DNA of 43,652 bases from positions 1-43,652 of the forward strand of contig SABL01000010.1 of the NCBI GenBank assembly GCA_009928985.1, written 5' to 3'. Positions 33,207-41,736 of the stretch are shown in pieces. The notes below the pieces were generated by a model. It saw only the letters and a program-made list of their open reading frames with translations, was not told where the DNA came from and searched no databases. The stretch comes from Clostridia bacterium (GTDB taxonomy: Bacteria; Bacillota; Clostridia; Saccharofermentanales; UBA5734). The stretch's first letter is position 1. Each line of letters opens with the position of its first letter. Position numbers and translations under genes: made by a program.

Positions 33207-34178
33207 ATGGAACTCAACCAGGAACTTTTCACCCCTATCCAGGAAAGCGAACGGATCAGCAGTGGCATCGTCCGGCCCAGTGTCACCTACTGGCAGGATG
33301 CCTGGCGCCGTTTCCGCCGTCACAAACCAGCCCTGATTGCAGCAGCGGTCCTGCTGGTCATCATCCTGGGCGCTATCATCATCCCGTTCTTTTACCCATA
33401 CACCTATGACCAGCAGATCCGCACAGCCCGTAACCTGTCCCCCAATCTGCAGCATCTCTTCGGCACCGACAAGCTCGGGCGCGACCTCTTCATCCGCACC
33501 GTCTATGGTGCGCGCATCTCCCTGTCAATCGGCATTGTCGCCAGCATCATCAACCTGACGATCGGCGTCATTTACGGTGGCATTTCCGGCTACATCGGCG
33601 GCAAGGTCGACAACTTCATGATGCGCATCGTCGATGTTCTCTACAGCATTCCCTTGATCCTGTACGTCATCCTGCTCAAGGTTGTCTTCCAGGATTCGAT
33701 CAAAGCCGCCTTTGAGACCACCTTCCTGCGCCACCTCAAATACCTCGGCCCGGAGCTGATCCTGATCTATGTCGTGCTCGGTTCGGTCTACTGGGTCGGC
33801 ATGGCCCGCATGGTCCGCGGCCAGGTCCTCTCAATCAAAAACAACGAATACGTCCTGGCGGCACGCTCGATGGGTGCCTCGGGCTGGCGCATCATCATGC
33901 GCCACCTCGTGCCCAACACCGTCGGCCAGATCATCGTCACCGTGACGATGTCGATCCCGGGTGCCATTTTCACCGAATCCTTCCTCAGCTTCATCGGCAT
34001 CGGTGTCTCGGCCCCGATGGCCAGCTGGGGCTCCCTGGCCAGTGATGCCTACAAGGGTCTGGCCAGTTATCCTTATCTCCTGTTTTTCCCGGCCCTGGCC
34101 ATTTCGGTTACCGTCCTGGCCTTCAACATCATGGGTGACGGCTTGCGTGACGCGCTTGACCCGCGAATGAGAAAGTGA
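33207..34178 (+). CDS. oppC: Peptide ABC transporter permease OppC
   Basis: 323 aa. N-terminal cytoplasmic segment (TYWQDAWRRFRRHKPALIAA), then six helices. HLFGTDKLGRDLFIRTVYGARISL is the OppC hallmark, and the EAA-type loop is EYVLAARSMGASGWRIIMRH. Second channel subunit. ATG 33207 has AGGAGG ten bases upstream; an in-frame ATG at 33153 lies within oppB and adds no conserved residues. Confidence 0.95.
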   Translation: MELNQELFTPIQESERISSGIVRPSVTYWQDAWRRFRRHKPALIAAAVLLVIILGAIIIPFFYPYTYDQQIRTARNLSPNLQHLFGTDKLGRDLFIRTVYGARISLSIGIVASIINLTIGVIYGGISGYIGGKVDNFMMRIVDVLYSIPLILYVILLKVVFQDSIKAAFETTFLRHLKYLGPELILIYVVLGSVYWVGMARMVRGQVLSIKNNEYVLAARSMGASGWRIIMRHLVPNTVGQIIVTVTMSIPGAIFTESFLSFIGIGVSAPMASWGSLASDAYKGLASYPYLLFFPALAISVTVLAFNIMGDGLRDALDPRMRK

Positions 34179-34188
34179 GGCAGCGCAC

Positions 34189-35268
34189 GTGAACGGCAAA
34201 TCTTTCGATACAAACCAACCTGCTGCCGATATCCTCCTGGATATCCGCCAACTTGAAACAACTTTTTTCACCCATGTCGGGCCCGTTCAAGCGGTGCGCG
34301 GCATTGACCTGGTCGTCGAACGCGGCGAAGCAGTCGGTGTTGTCGGCGAGTCCGGTTGTGGCAAAAGCGTCATGTCGATGTCAATCATGGGCCTGGTCGC
34401 CAATCCTGGCAAAATCGTCGGCGGTGAAATTTTCTTCAATGGCCAAGACCTGGCCAAGATGTCCGATAAAGAGCTCCGGAAGATCCGCGGCAATAAGGTC
34501 GCGATGATTTTCCAGGATCCCATGACCTCGCTCAATCCGGTCAAGAAAATCGGCGGCCAGATCACAGAGGTGTTGCACCTGCACCAGAACATCTCACGTG
34601 AAGACGCCCGCACGCGTGCCATCGAACTCCTTAACCTGGTCGGCATCCCCAGCCCGGAGAGCCGCCTCGACCAGTATCCCTTCGAGTTTTCCGGCGGCAT
34701 GCGCCAGCGAGTCATGATCGCCATGTCCCTGGCCTGCGACCCGGACTTGCTGATTGCCGACGAACCCACCACCGCCCTTGACGTGACCATTCAGGCCCAG
34801 ATCCTCGAACTGATGCGTGACCTCAGGAACAAGATCAACAGCTCGATCATCTTGATCACCCATGACCTCGGGGTTGTGGCCAACCTGTGCGACAGCATCC
34901 GGGTCATGTATGCTGGAAAAATTGTCGAAGAAGGCAAGACCCGCGACATCTTCTACGAACCGCGCCACCCCTATACCTGGGGTCTTCTCAATTCGATCCC
35001 CAAGATCAATGTCGAGGAAAAAGAACGCCTGATCCCGATCGATGGCCAGCCACCGGATCTTCTCAAGCCACCGGCTGGCTGCGCATTCGCGGAGCGCTGT
35101 CCACACGCCATGACGATCTGCCAGCAACAGCAGCCGCCACTGATCAAGGCGGGAGAGGGGCATGAGCATCGCGCCGCCTGCTGGCTCAATCACGCCCAGG
35201 CAGAGGCAGTTGCCGCACCGCTTTTTGCCGCCCAGACGCAGCAGGATAAATTGGAGGGGCAGGCATGA
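34189..35268 (+). CDS. oppD: Peptide ABC transporter ATPase OppD
   Basis: 359 aa. Walker A GESGCGKS (about 51-58), Q-loop [12 protein letters not shown], signature [14 protein letters not shown], Walker [15 protein letters not shown], His switch ILITHDLG. The C-terminal oligopeptide domain includes [14 protein letters not shown], where the cysteines bind an iron-sulfur cluster in some members. GTG start with TGAGG eight bases upstream. Its last four bases are the first of oppF (ATGA). Confidence 0.95.
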   Translation: MNGKSFDTNQPAADILLDIRQLETTFFTHVGPVQAVRGIDLVVERGEAVGVVGESGCGKSVMSMSIMGLVANPGKIVGGEIFFNGQDLAKMSDKELRKIRGNKVAMIFQDPMTSLNPVKKIGGQITEVLHLHQNISREDARTRAIELLNLVGIPSPESRLDQYPFEFSGGMRQRVMIAMSLACDPDLLIADEPTTALDVTIQAQILELMRDLRNKINSSIILITHDLGVVANLCDSIRVMYAGKIVEEGKTRDIFYEPRHPYTWGLLNSIPKINVEEKERLIPIDGQPPDLLKPPAGCAFAERCPHAMTICQQQQPPLIKAGEGHEHRAACWLNHAQAEAVAAPLFAAQTQQDKLEGQA

Positions 35269-36302
35269 ACCAGGGGGATAAACCAGCCATGAATGAACAA
35301 GCCACGTCTGGTGCGGGCGGCCGCGAGGTCCTGCTCGAAGTCCAGAATCTCAAGAAGTATTTCCACGTCAGCCGTGGCCTCGGCCGTACGGGCAAGCTCA
35401 AAGCCGTCGATGATGTCTCTTTCCAGATTTTCAAAGGCGAGACTTTCGGTCTGGTCGGCGAATCTGGCTGTGGCAAGACCACCATCGGCCGCACGATTGC
35501 CCGCCTTTACAAACCCACAGCCGGTCTGATCAAAATCAACGGTACGGACATCGCCCACCTCAGCCAAAAGCAACTTCGGCCCTTCCGCAGGAAGATGCAG
35601 GTCATTTTCCAAGATCCCTACGCTTCGCTCAACCCCCGCATGACCGTCGGCGACATCGTCAGCGAGCCGCTCGACATCCACAAGATCGCGGTCGGACCGG
35701 AACGGCAGAAGCGGATCTATGACCTCCTGGAAAGCGTCGGCCTGACCAAGGAACACGCCAACCGTTTCCCGCATGAATTTTCCGGCGGCCAACGCCAGCG
35801 CATCGGCATTGCCCGTGCCCTTGCTTTGGAGCCCGATCTGATCATCTGCGACGAGCCAATCTCAGCCCTCGACGTCTCGATTCAGGCGCAGGTCATCAAC
35901 CTGCTCGAGGACCTGCAGAAAGACAAGGGCCTGACCTATCTGTTCATCGCCCACGACTTGTCGATGGTCCAGCACATCTCGCACCGCATCGGAGTCATGT
36001 ACCTCGGTCATCTCGTCGAGCTGGCCGAAAGCCGCACCCTCTATGATGAACCGCTGCATCCGTATACGCAGGCGCTTTTATCTGCCATTCCGGTACCAGA
36101 TCCGGACGAGACCTCGCGGCGCAAACGGATCATCCTCGAAGGCGATGTCCCGACACCGATTGATCCCCCGGCCGGCTGCCCGTTTGTCACACGCTGTCCG
36201 AAAGCGATGCCAATCTGCAAAGAAAAGCGGCCGCCGATGATCGAAACCAAGCCAGGGCATTTTGTCGCCTGTTTTGCCGTCAATGGTGAGACTGACACGT
36301 AA
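35265..36302 (+). CDS. oppF: Peptide ABC transporter ATPase OppF
   Basis: 345 aa. Walker [10 protein letters not shown] (near 65), signature [14 protein letters not shown], Walker [15 protein letters not shown], His switch [11 protein letters not shown]-terminal [14 protein letters not shown]. Second motor subunit, paired with OppD. GGAGGGG lies upstream of ATG 35265; a later ATG (35289) is possible. Last gene of the operon, closed by the hairpin at 36355. Confidence 0.95.
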   Translation: MNQGDKPAMNEQATSGAGGREVLLEVQNLKKYFHVSRGLGRTGKLKAVDDVSFQIFKGETFGLVGESGCGKTTIGRTIARLYKPTAGLIKINGTDIAHLSQKQLRPFRRKMQVIFQDPYASLNPRMTVGDIVSEPLDIHKIAVGPERQKRIYDLLESVGLTKEHANRFPHEFSGGQRQRIGIARALALEPDLIICDEPISALDVSIQAQVINLLEDLQKDKGLTYLFIAHDLSMVQHISHRIGVMYLGHLVELAESRTLYDEPLHPYTQALLSAIPVPDPDETSRRKRIILEGDVPTPIDPPAGCPFVTRCPKAMPICKEKRPPMIETKPGHFVACFAVNGETDT

Positions 36303-36354
36303 ATAGCAGCCCGGCACAGCCTCAGGGCAGACAGATTTCACAGTCATGAACCAA

Positions 36355-36392
36355 AGACACAGCGTGCTTTATCGTCACGCTGTGTCTCTTTC
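36355..36392. terminator. Bidirectional terminator between oppF and mtnA
   Basis: AGACACAGCGTG and CACGCTGTGTCT form a perfect 12-bp stem with a 9-base loop. T-rich sequence follows on plus (CTTTCTATT), and on minus the bases after the stem are TTGG. It lies between two convergent genes. Confidence 0.8.
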
Positions 36393-36399
36393 TATTGGG

Positions 36400-37464
36400 C
36401 TAATTCTTTTTGGGTCCTGACCAAGGCTCCCGGATCTTGGCCAGATTTTCTGCGAAAGGCGGCCGGACAATCCCACGCTCGGTCACAATCGCGCTGATAT
36501 GGGCTGCCGGAGTGACATCGAAGCTTGGATTGTAGGTTTTCACCCCGGCCGGGGCAATCCGCTCGCCGTTGATCATCGTGATTTCCTCACCACTGCGTTC
36601 CTCGATCGGGATGTCATGGCCGGACGGGCAATCCCAGTCGATGGTTGGCGTCGGGGCAGCGATGTAAAAAGGTATATTGAAATGCCTGGCCAGGATGGAG
36701 AGGCCGAACGTGCCGATTTTATTAGCCGTATCACCATTAGCAGCAATCCGGTCACAGCCGACGATGACAGCCTGGATTTTGGCCTGAGACATGACGACGG
36801 CAGCCATATTGTCACTGACCAGGGTGGCGTCGATGCCGGACTGCACCAGCTCAAATGCGGTCAGCCGGGCACCCTGCAGACGAGGCCGTGTTTCATCGAT
36901 AAAGGCTTTCAGCTCAATGCCCTGTTCCAGGGCAACAAAAAAGACTGACAGGGCGGTGCCATATCCTGCTGTGGCAAGAGCACCGGCATTGCAGTGGGTC
37001 AGGATCGTATCGCCTGGCTGGACCAGTGAGAGCAGGTTGGAACCGATCGCCCGGTTGATGGCAATATCCTCCTGATGGATGGCGATCGCTTCTTGTTCGA
37101 GTTCGGTCAGGATAAAATCGACTGGCAGCTCGCTGCAGGCGCGAGACTTGGCCAGCATGCGGTCGATCGCCCAGCTGAGATTGACCGCTGTCGGCCGGGA
37201 CAGGGCCAGCATGTGTCCGGCGCTGTCCAATGCAGCATAGAAGGCAGGGAAGCCGTCTGAGGGCGCTTGCCGGGCAGCCAGGGCCATGCCATAGGCTGCC
37301 GCCACTCCAATCGCCGGTGCCCCGCGGACAACCATGTCTCGGATGGCATCACGTACTTGCTCAACAGTGCCAAGCACCCGGTATGTGATTTGGCCGGGCA
37401 ACAAGGTCTGGTCCAGCAAGACCAGCACCCCATCCTGCCATTCCAAAGATGTAACAGAATCCAT
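36400..37464 (-). CDS. mtnA: S-methyl-5-thioribose-1-phosphate isomerase
   Basis: 354 aa. Converts methylthioribose 1-phosphate to methylthioribulose 1-phosphate in methionine salvage. RGAPAIGVAAAYG (near 50) and the catalytic cysteine in THCNAGALATAGYGTAL are family hallmarks; VGCDRIAANGDTANKIGT holds the catalytic Asp. ATG 37464 is chosen since AGGAGG is eight bases upstream, although the frame is open to 37614. No other methionine-salvage gene is near, so related 5-deoxyribose-1-phosphate isomerase activity cannot be excluded. Flanked by peptide-transport genes but on the other strand to oppBCDF. Confidence 0.9.
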   Translation of the reverse strand: MDSVTSLEWQDGVLVLLDQTLLPGQITYRVLGTVEQVRDAIRDMVVRGAPAIGVAAAYGMALAARQAPSDGFPAFYAALDSAGHMLALSRPTAVNLSWAIDRMLAKSRACSELPVDFILTELEQEAIAIHQEDIAINRAIGSNLLSLVQPGDTILTHCNAGALATAGYGTALSVFFVALEQGIELKAFIDETRPRLQGARLTAFELVQSGIDATLVSDNMAAVVMSQAKIQAVIVGCDRIAANGDTANKIGTFGLSILARHFNIPFYIAAPTPTIDWDCPSGHDIPIEERSGEEITMINGERIAPAGVKTYNPSFDVTPAAHISAIVTERGIVRPPFAENLAKIREPWSGPKKN

Positions 37465-37546
37465 GGTCTTGTCCTCCTGCTTCTCTCTCAATCGGAAAGG
37501 GAATGGCATGATTGTACCCTTTCGCCAAGAGAACCAAAAGGGGGAT

Positions 37547-38938
37547 TCAGGGTTGCTGAAGAACCTGCTTGATGAATATTTCAGCCAGTTCGGAGTCAAA
37601 CTGTCTTCCGGCATTGCGACGGATTTCGGCGATGGCCTGATCGACAGTCATTTTTTCCTGATCGTTGTTCCTTTGTGTCATTGCATCATAACACTCTGCC
37701 AGGGCAATGATTTTAGCGATTAAAGGAATATCTTGGTCGGAAATTCCTTTCGGGTAACCGGATCCATCGATATATTCGTGATGACTCAGAATTGCGTATC
37801 CGATATCATGCCATTCGTGGGTTTTTCCGATTATTTGGGAGCCGATCATCACATGTTTCTGGACTTCTCTGACCTCCTCCTCGGTTAATGCATCAGATTT
37901 CTCCAGGATTTGCGTGCTGATGGCAATTTTGCCAATGTCATGCAAAAATCCAGCCAAAGCGATTCGTTCAACCAGATCCTGATCAAAACCCAAGACCACT
38001 GCCATCTGTTTGCAGAGCTGTTGCACCCGTTTGGCATGTTGTGATTCAACCGCTGATTTCTCAAAAAGCATCCTTATGATCCAATCAATGAAATCTTTCC
38101 GGGACCTTTCACAAGTTGCCTTGGATCGATACATGTTTTTTTCAGCTTTCACGATAATCCCACTCAAATTATCACCAGGCAGAGATTTTGTTGCCAGACC
38201 AAATGCGATGCTCACTGGAATACCGTTGACCTGCTGCTTCTTTTTGCTCATGATAATCCGGCTGACTATTTTCCTGGCATCGATCTGACTGGTTTTGGGG
38301 AGCAGGATGACAAATTCGTCACCACCCCAACGTGCGATGATATCATCGGGACGACACTCTGTCCGGATGATATCTGATGCCATACGAATGTACTCATCGC
38401 CCTTTTCATGGCCAAAGATGTCATTCATCAATTTGAGGCGATTCATGTCACCCATGATGATCGAGATGGGCAAGTTTCTGGCCGTATCCATCCGTCTGAT
38501 TTCTTCTTCACAGAAGCGACGATTGTAAAGACCGGTTAAGGTATCGTGATAACTTAAATATTCAATTTTCTGTTGATAGGAGATCCGGTCCGAAACATCC
38601 CGGGCAACGCAGTAATAATGGTCGTGGTAAAGGCGGGTATTCCATTCCAGATAGCGGTAGGAACCGTCCTTATGCCGGAAGCGGTTGATGTATTGATTGA
38701 ATTCAGTGTGCAGCCCTTCATCCAGAATCTCGTGAAGGGTCTGATCCAGTTTGCCGGCATCATCTGGGTGAATATATTGCGTGGGATAGGTGCCTTCGAT
38801 TTCGGCAGGCTCATATCCAAGGATACTTTTACTGGCACGGTTGACTTTGAGAAGAAATCCATCCACCCGAGTGATGCAAATCATATCTGGCGCTGTATCG
38901 AAGAGTTGATTTAAAATATCGGGCCCGAGTGCTTCCAT
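37547..38938 (-). CDS. PAS - GGDEF - HD-GYP cyclic-di-GMP turnover protein
   Basis: 463 aa, cytoplasmic, no membrane helix. PAS sensor (about 6-125: FDTAPDMICITRVDGFLLKVN, then RFRHKDGSYRYLEWN). GGDEF diguanylate cyclase (about 130-285) with an intact RWGGDEF active site. HD-GYP phosphodiesterase (about 300-463) with HDIGK and HHEYIDGSGYP. So both synthesis and degradation sites are intact in one chain. Base composition is noticeably A+T-richer than its neighbours, and its upstream region is A+T rich, which hints at a different history. ATG 38938 is chosen; a TTG at 38959 is the alternative. mtnA starts 82 bases downstream on the same strand. Confidence 0.93.
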   Translation of the reverse strand: MEALGPDILNQLFDTAPDMICITRVDGFLLKVNRASKSILGYEPAEIEGTYPTQYIHPDDAGKLDQTLHEILDEGLHTEFNQYINRFRHKDGSYRYLEWNTRLYHDHYYCVARDVSDRISYQQKIEYLSYHDTLTGLYNRRFCEEEIRRMDTARNLPISIIMGDMNRLKLMNDIFGHEKGDEYIRMASDIIRTECRPDDIIARWGGDEFVILLPKTSQIDARKIVSRIIMSKKKQQVNGIPVSIAFGLATKSLPGDNLSGIIVKAEKNMYRSKATCERSRKDFIDWIIRMLFEKSAVESQHAKRVQQLCKQMAVVLGFDQDLVERIALAGFLHDIGKIAISTQILEKSDALTEEEVREVQKHVMIGSQIIGKTHEWHDIGYAILSHHEYIDGSGYPKGISDQDIPLIAKIIALAECYDAMTQRNNDQEKMTVDQAIAEIRRNAGRQFDSELAEIFIKQVLQQP

Positions 38939-38983
38939 AGTTTTATCTTTCTCTGCCAATTGTATTTGTTTTCTTATGACCCG

Positions 38984-39018
38984 ATTATATAATATTTGCC
39001 ATAATGATGCATTGTCTA
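38984..39018 (-). promoter_or_regulatory. Promoter of the GGDEF/HD-GYP gene
   Basis: On the minus strand TAGACA (39018-39013), an 18-base spacer and TATTAT (38994-38989); a perfect TATAAT overlaps at 38989-38984. A+T-rich region about 100 bases long. Confidence 0.5.
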
Positions 39019-39054
39019 TTTATTACATTTTAATTAGATGCATTTAAATAGATC

Positions 39055-39083
39055 AAAAAAAGACCGCCTCAATTGAGGCGGTC
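39055..39083 (-). terminator. oppA terminator
   Basis: On the minus strand GACCGCCTC-AATT-GAGGCGGTC (9-bp stem, 39083-39062) is followed by seven T. It lies about 70 bases after the oppA stop. Confidence 0.95.
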
Positions 39084-39152
39084 CCTGACTTGGTTTCTCT
39101 GAATCTAATTGAATTTTCTGGTGTGGATTCGCTTGACTGGATCTGGTCCAGT

Positions 39153-40832
39153 TTACGGAACCTTGTAGCCGATTTCGTTGATCAGGGCTTTGGCTTCTGC
39201 AACGTCAGCAGCATAGTCGCCACTGCCGAAGTAGTTGCCACCGTTTTCACGGAAGTCGCCGCCATCTGCATCAGCCATGCCGTTCGGGACGAACGCATAA
39301 GCCGGCAGGGCATTGTTCTGGGCGACTTCGATGACATAGTCGCGGTCGATGGCCAAGGCGAGTGCTTTTCTGAACTTCGGATCCTGGAGGATCTCGGGAT
39401 TGCCTTCACGCGGCTGGACTTCAACACTGAAGAAATAGGTGCCGATGATCGGCTCGACATTGTACTGTCCAGCTGCCTTCATGGCGTCGGTTTCCTCGGC
39501 CGGGAAGGATTCGGCGATATCGAGCTCACCCGTCTTGAAAGCAGACAAGGCGGATGCATCATCATCGGTCAGTTTGAAGATCAGCTTGGTGCCAGGCAGG
39601 TTGGCCGCATCAAAGTACTTGTCATTCTTTTCCATGACGATTTCGTTTTTGATTTCGAACTTGGTCAGCTTGTACGGACCGTTGGAAATCAGAGTCTTGG
39701 GATCGTTGGCCCAGGCATCCGGATTCTTGGCGACGACGTCTTCACGGACCGGGTAGAGGGTCGGGAAAGCGGTCAGCTGGGTGAAGTACGGGGTGGCAGC
39801 CTCGAGGGTGACTTCGAGGGTCTTGTCGTCGATGGCTTTGACACCGAGTTCTTCGACACCGAGCTCACCGGCATTGATCTTGGCTGCGTTCTTGACGTAG
39901 TAGACCTGATAGGCGTACTCAGAACCGGTGGCCGGGTCGAGAGCGCGTTTCCAGGCATAGATGAAGTCGTTGGCGGTGACGGGTTTGCCATCCGTCCAGA
40001 CTGCGTCATCACGCAGGTGGAAGGTCCAGGTCAGGCCGTCTTCGCTGATGTCCCATTTCTCGGCGACGCCGGGGACGATCTCGTTCTTTTCATTCTTCGT
40101 GGTCAGGCCAACAAAGAGGTGCTGGATCGTGACCGCGCCGTCAGTAGCGTTATTGAGTTGTGGGTCCAGGGTGGCCGGGGTGGCGCCGAGATGGTAGTTG
40201 ATCGGCTCGCCGCCGTCCTTGGTGGCCCAGGTGAACATCATGTGGCCGAGCAGGGCGTCATGAACGTAGTTCTTGACTTTGCCGTTGTCGAGCCAGACGT
40301 TGGTGTAATAGTAGACCGGAATGATCGGCAGTTCTTCCATCAGGATCTTTTCGGCGTCATGCATGGCCTGCATGCGGACAGCCGGATCATTGGAAGACTT
40401 GGCGGTGGCAATGAGGGCATCAAATTCGGGGTTTTTCCAGTCGGCGTCGTTCTGGCCGCTCTCAGATACCCACATGTCAAGGAAGGTCATCGGATCGGTG
40501 TAGTCACCGAGCCAGCCATGGCGGGCGATCTGGTAATCACCGTTGTTACGGGTTTCCTGGAAGACGGCCCATTCCGAGTTCTCCAGAGTGACATCGAGGC
40601 CGAGGGATTCTTTCCACATGGCCTGGACAGCTTCTGCGATGAGCTGGTGGCCCGTGCTGGTGTTGTAGATCAATTTGAGTGAGGGTAAATCCTTGAGTGG
40701 GGCAGTGGTTGCGGCAGTGGTCTCGCCAGCAGCTGCGGTTGTGGCAGCAGTGGTGGCCTGGCCTCCGCAGGCGGTGGCCATCAAGACCAGGGCAAGCAAC
40801 AGGCTCATGATCGTAATCAGACGTTTGTTCAT
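39153..40832 (-). CDS. oppA: Oligopeptide-binding lipoprotein OppA, circularly permuted
   Basis: 559 aa. Lipoprotein signal with Cys22 (LVLMATAC), then a Thr/Ala-rich tether to about residue 46. Residues 48-206 match the usual C-terminal part of family 5 binding proteins: LKLIYNTSTGHQLIAEAVQ, ARHGWLGDYTDPMTFLDMW, ELPIIPVYYYTNVWL. Residues 208-559 match the usual N-terminal part and centre: LGATPATLDPQLNNATDGA, GVAEKWDISEDGLTWTFHLR, VTANDFIYAWKRALDP, AIDRDYVIEVAQ, VPNGMADADGGDFREN, AKALINEIGYKVP. In ordinary OppA, GYxxx is followed directly by the LYNTS segment. Total length is normal. ATG 40832 has AGGAGG upstream. Likely peptide receptor for oppBCDF. Confidence 0.93.
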   Translation of the reverse strand: MNKRLITIMSLLLALVLMATACGGQATTAATTAAAGETTAATTAPLKDLPSLKLIYNTSTGHQLIAEAVQAMWKESLGLDVTLENSEWAVFQETRNNGDYQIARHGWLGDYTDPMTFLDMWVSESGQNDADWKNPEFDALIATAKSSNDPAVRMQAMHDAEKILMEELPIIPVYYYTNVWLDNGKVKNYVHDALLGHMMFTWATKDGGEPINYHLGATPATLDPQLNNATDGAVTIQHLFVGLTTKNEKNEIVPGVAEKWDISEDGLTWTFHLRDDAVWTDGKPVTANDFIYAWKRALDPATGSEYAYQVYYVKNAAKINAGELGVEELGVKAIDDKTLEVTLEAATPYFTQLTAFPTLYPVREDVVAKNPDAWANDPKTLISNGPYKLTKFEIKNEIVMEKNDKYFDAANLPGTKLIFKLTDDDASALSAFKTGELDIAESFPAEETDAMKAAGQYNVEPIIGTYFFSVEVQPREGNPEILQDPKFRKALALAIDRDYVIEVAQNNALPAYAFVPNGMADADGGDFRENGGNYFGSGDYAADVAEAKALINEIGYKVP

Positions 40833-40913
40833 GGTGCTTCCTCCTTGAGTTCTGTGACGATGATGGCGCGATGACAATTGTTTACCAAAAGCCCCCGCGC
40901 CACTCAATCTTGA

Positions 40914-40923
40914 TAACATGTTA
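40914..40923. promoter_or_regulatory. Palindrome TAACATGTTA over the oppA -10
   Basis: A perfect 10-base palindrome covering the predicted -10 of oppA; a candidate operator for a dimeric regulator. Confidence 0.35.
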
Positions 40924-40946
40924 ACACTCTGGACACACTCGTTCAA
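40918..40946 (-). promoter_or_regulatory. oppA promoter
   Basis: On the minus strand TTGAAC (40946-40941), a 17-base spacer and TAACAT (40923-40918), with an untranslated leader of about 80 bases. Confidence 0.55.
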
Positions 40947-40979
40947 GAAAAGATTCGGAAACATTCAGGAAAAGCCAAC

Positions 40980-41015
40980 AAAAAAGACAGTCACTGATCT
41001 TTCAATCAGTCACTG
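40980..41015 (-). terminator. divIC terminator
   Basis: On the minus strand CAGTGACTGA and TCAGTGACTG pair over 10 positions with one mismatch around an 8-base loop; GTC and six T follow. About 42 bases after the divIC stop. Confidence 0.7.
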
Positions 41016-41057
41016 CCTCATGTTTCTAATTCTATCCGATCTGTCCGGATGATCTTG

Positions 41058-41387
41058 TCAGGGTTCTTCGAACAAGATCTCATTGGGCCGGACCATGCCT
41101 AGCTTCTCCCGGGCGATCCGTTCGATGTAGGCGTCTGAATCGACTTGATTCTTCAAGGCCAGAAGGTCCTCATGGCGACGATCTGCAATCGCCTGGGCTT
41201 GTATCAGTTCAACTCGGCGGGCAGCAATGCGGGCAAATTGCTCTTCCTGCTGGAAATAGATGGCAACAGCAGAAGCTGCGGCAAGGACAAAAAGCAGGCC
41301 CAGAATGATGCGGACAACCAGCTGGTGGCCTGCGACGTGGGGCACATGGTGACGACGAGGATGTGGGTATCCCATGGCTCGAGCCAT
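41058..41387 (-). CDS. divIC: FtsB/DivIC-type septum formation initiator
   Basis: 109 aa. Basic and His-rich N-terminal tail (PHPRRHHVPHVAGHQ), one membrane helix (about 26-46), coiled coil (about 47-82) and the family end YIERIAREKLGMVRPNEILF. Bitopic divisome protein that pairs with FtsL/DivIB partners at the division site. ATG 41387 is chosen: AAAGGA lies eight bases upstream, while GTG 41393 is too close. Its own promoter is at 41422. The order mazG, rqcP, divIC matches Firmicutes. Confidence 0.92.
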   Translation of the reverse strand: MARAMGYPHPRRHHVPHVAGHQLVVRIILGLLFVLAAASAVAIYFQQEEQFARIAARRVELIQAQAIADRRHEDLLALKNQVDSDAYIERIAREKLGMVRPNEILFEEP

Positions 41388-41421
41388 TTGCACAGTCCTT
41401 TCCGCATAAATAACATAGTTT

Positions 41422-41451
41422 ATTGTACCTTTTAACGCACCATTCCGGCAA
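41422..41451 (-). promoter_or_regulatory. divIC promoter
   Basis: On the minus strand TTGCCG (41451-41446), an 18-base spacer and TACAAT (41427-41422), 35 bases before the divIC start. Confidence 0.6.
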
Positions 41452-41472
41452 CCAGGTTATTTTACGTTGTGG

Positions 41473-41736
41473 TTACTCTTTCAACGCATCACCAGCCTCG
41501 AGGATTTCAAACAGCTCGCTGGCTTCATTTTTGCGCACGGTTTCCTTGACCGCAAGAACACGGATCCGGCTGAGGCCAGAGCCAAAAGCGATTTCGATGA
41601 TATCGCCTGGCTTGATGTCCGTGCTGGGCTTGGCCGTTTTGCCATTGACACTGACACGCCCTGCGGCGCTGACTTCATTGGCGATGGTCCGGCGTTTGAT
41701 CACGCGGGCCACTTTGAGATATTTGTCCAGTCTCAT
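41473..41736 (-). CDS. rqcP: S4-domain RNA-binding protein, RqcP/YabO/HslR family
   Basis: 87 aa. MRLDKYLKVARVIKRRTIAN and GRVSVNGKTAKPSTDIKPGD are the S4 domain; the C-terminal ASELFEILEAG is short. In Bacillus, RqcP stabilises tRNA during ribosome-associated quality control with RqcH. ATG 41736 overlaps the mazG stop as TGATG, and GAGGAG lies eight bases upstream; GTG 41739 is an alternative. Cotranscribed with mazG. Confidence 0.9.
   Translation of the reverse strand: MRLDKYLKVARVIKRRTIANEVSAAGRVSVNGKTAKPSTDIKPGDIIEIAFGSGLSRIRVLAVKETVRKNEASELFEILEAGDALKE

Noticed and set aside
39090-40682. Open frame of 530 codons on plus, opposite oppA
   Set aside because: Shadow of the oppA codon bias; no ribosome site or recognisable domain, and the oppA strand has clear family motifs throughout.
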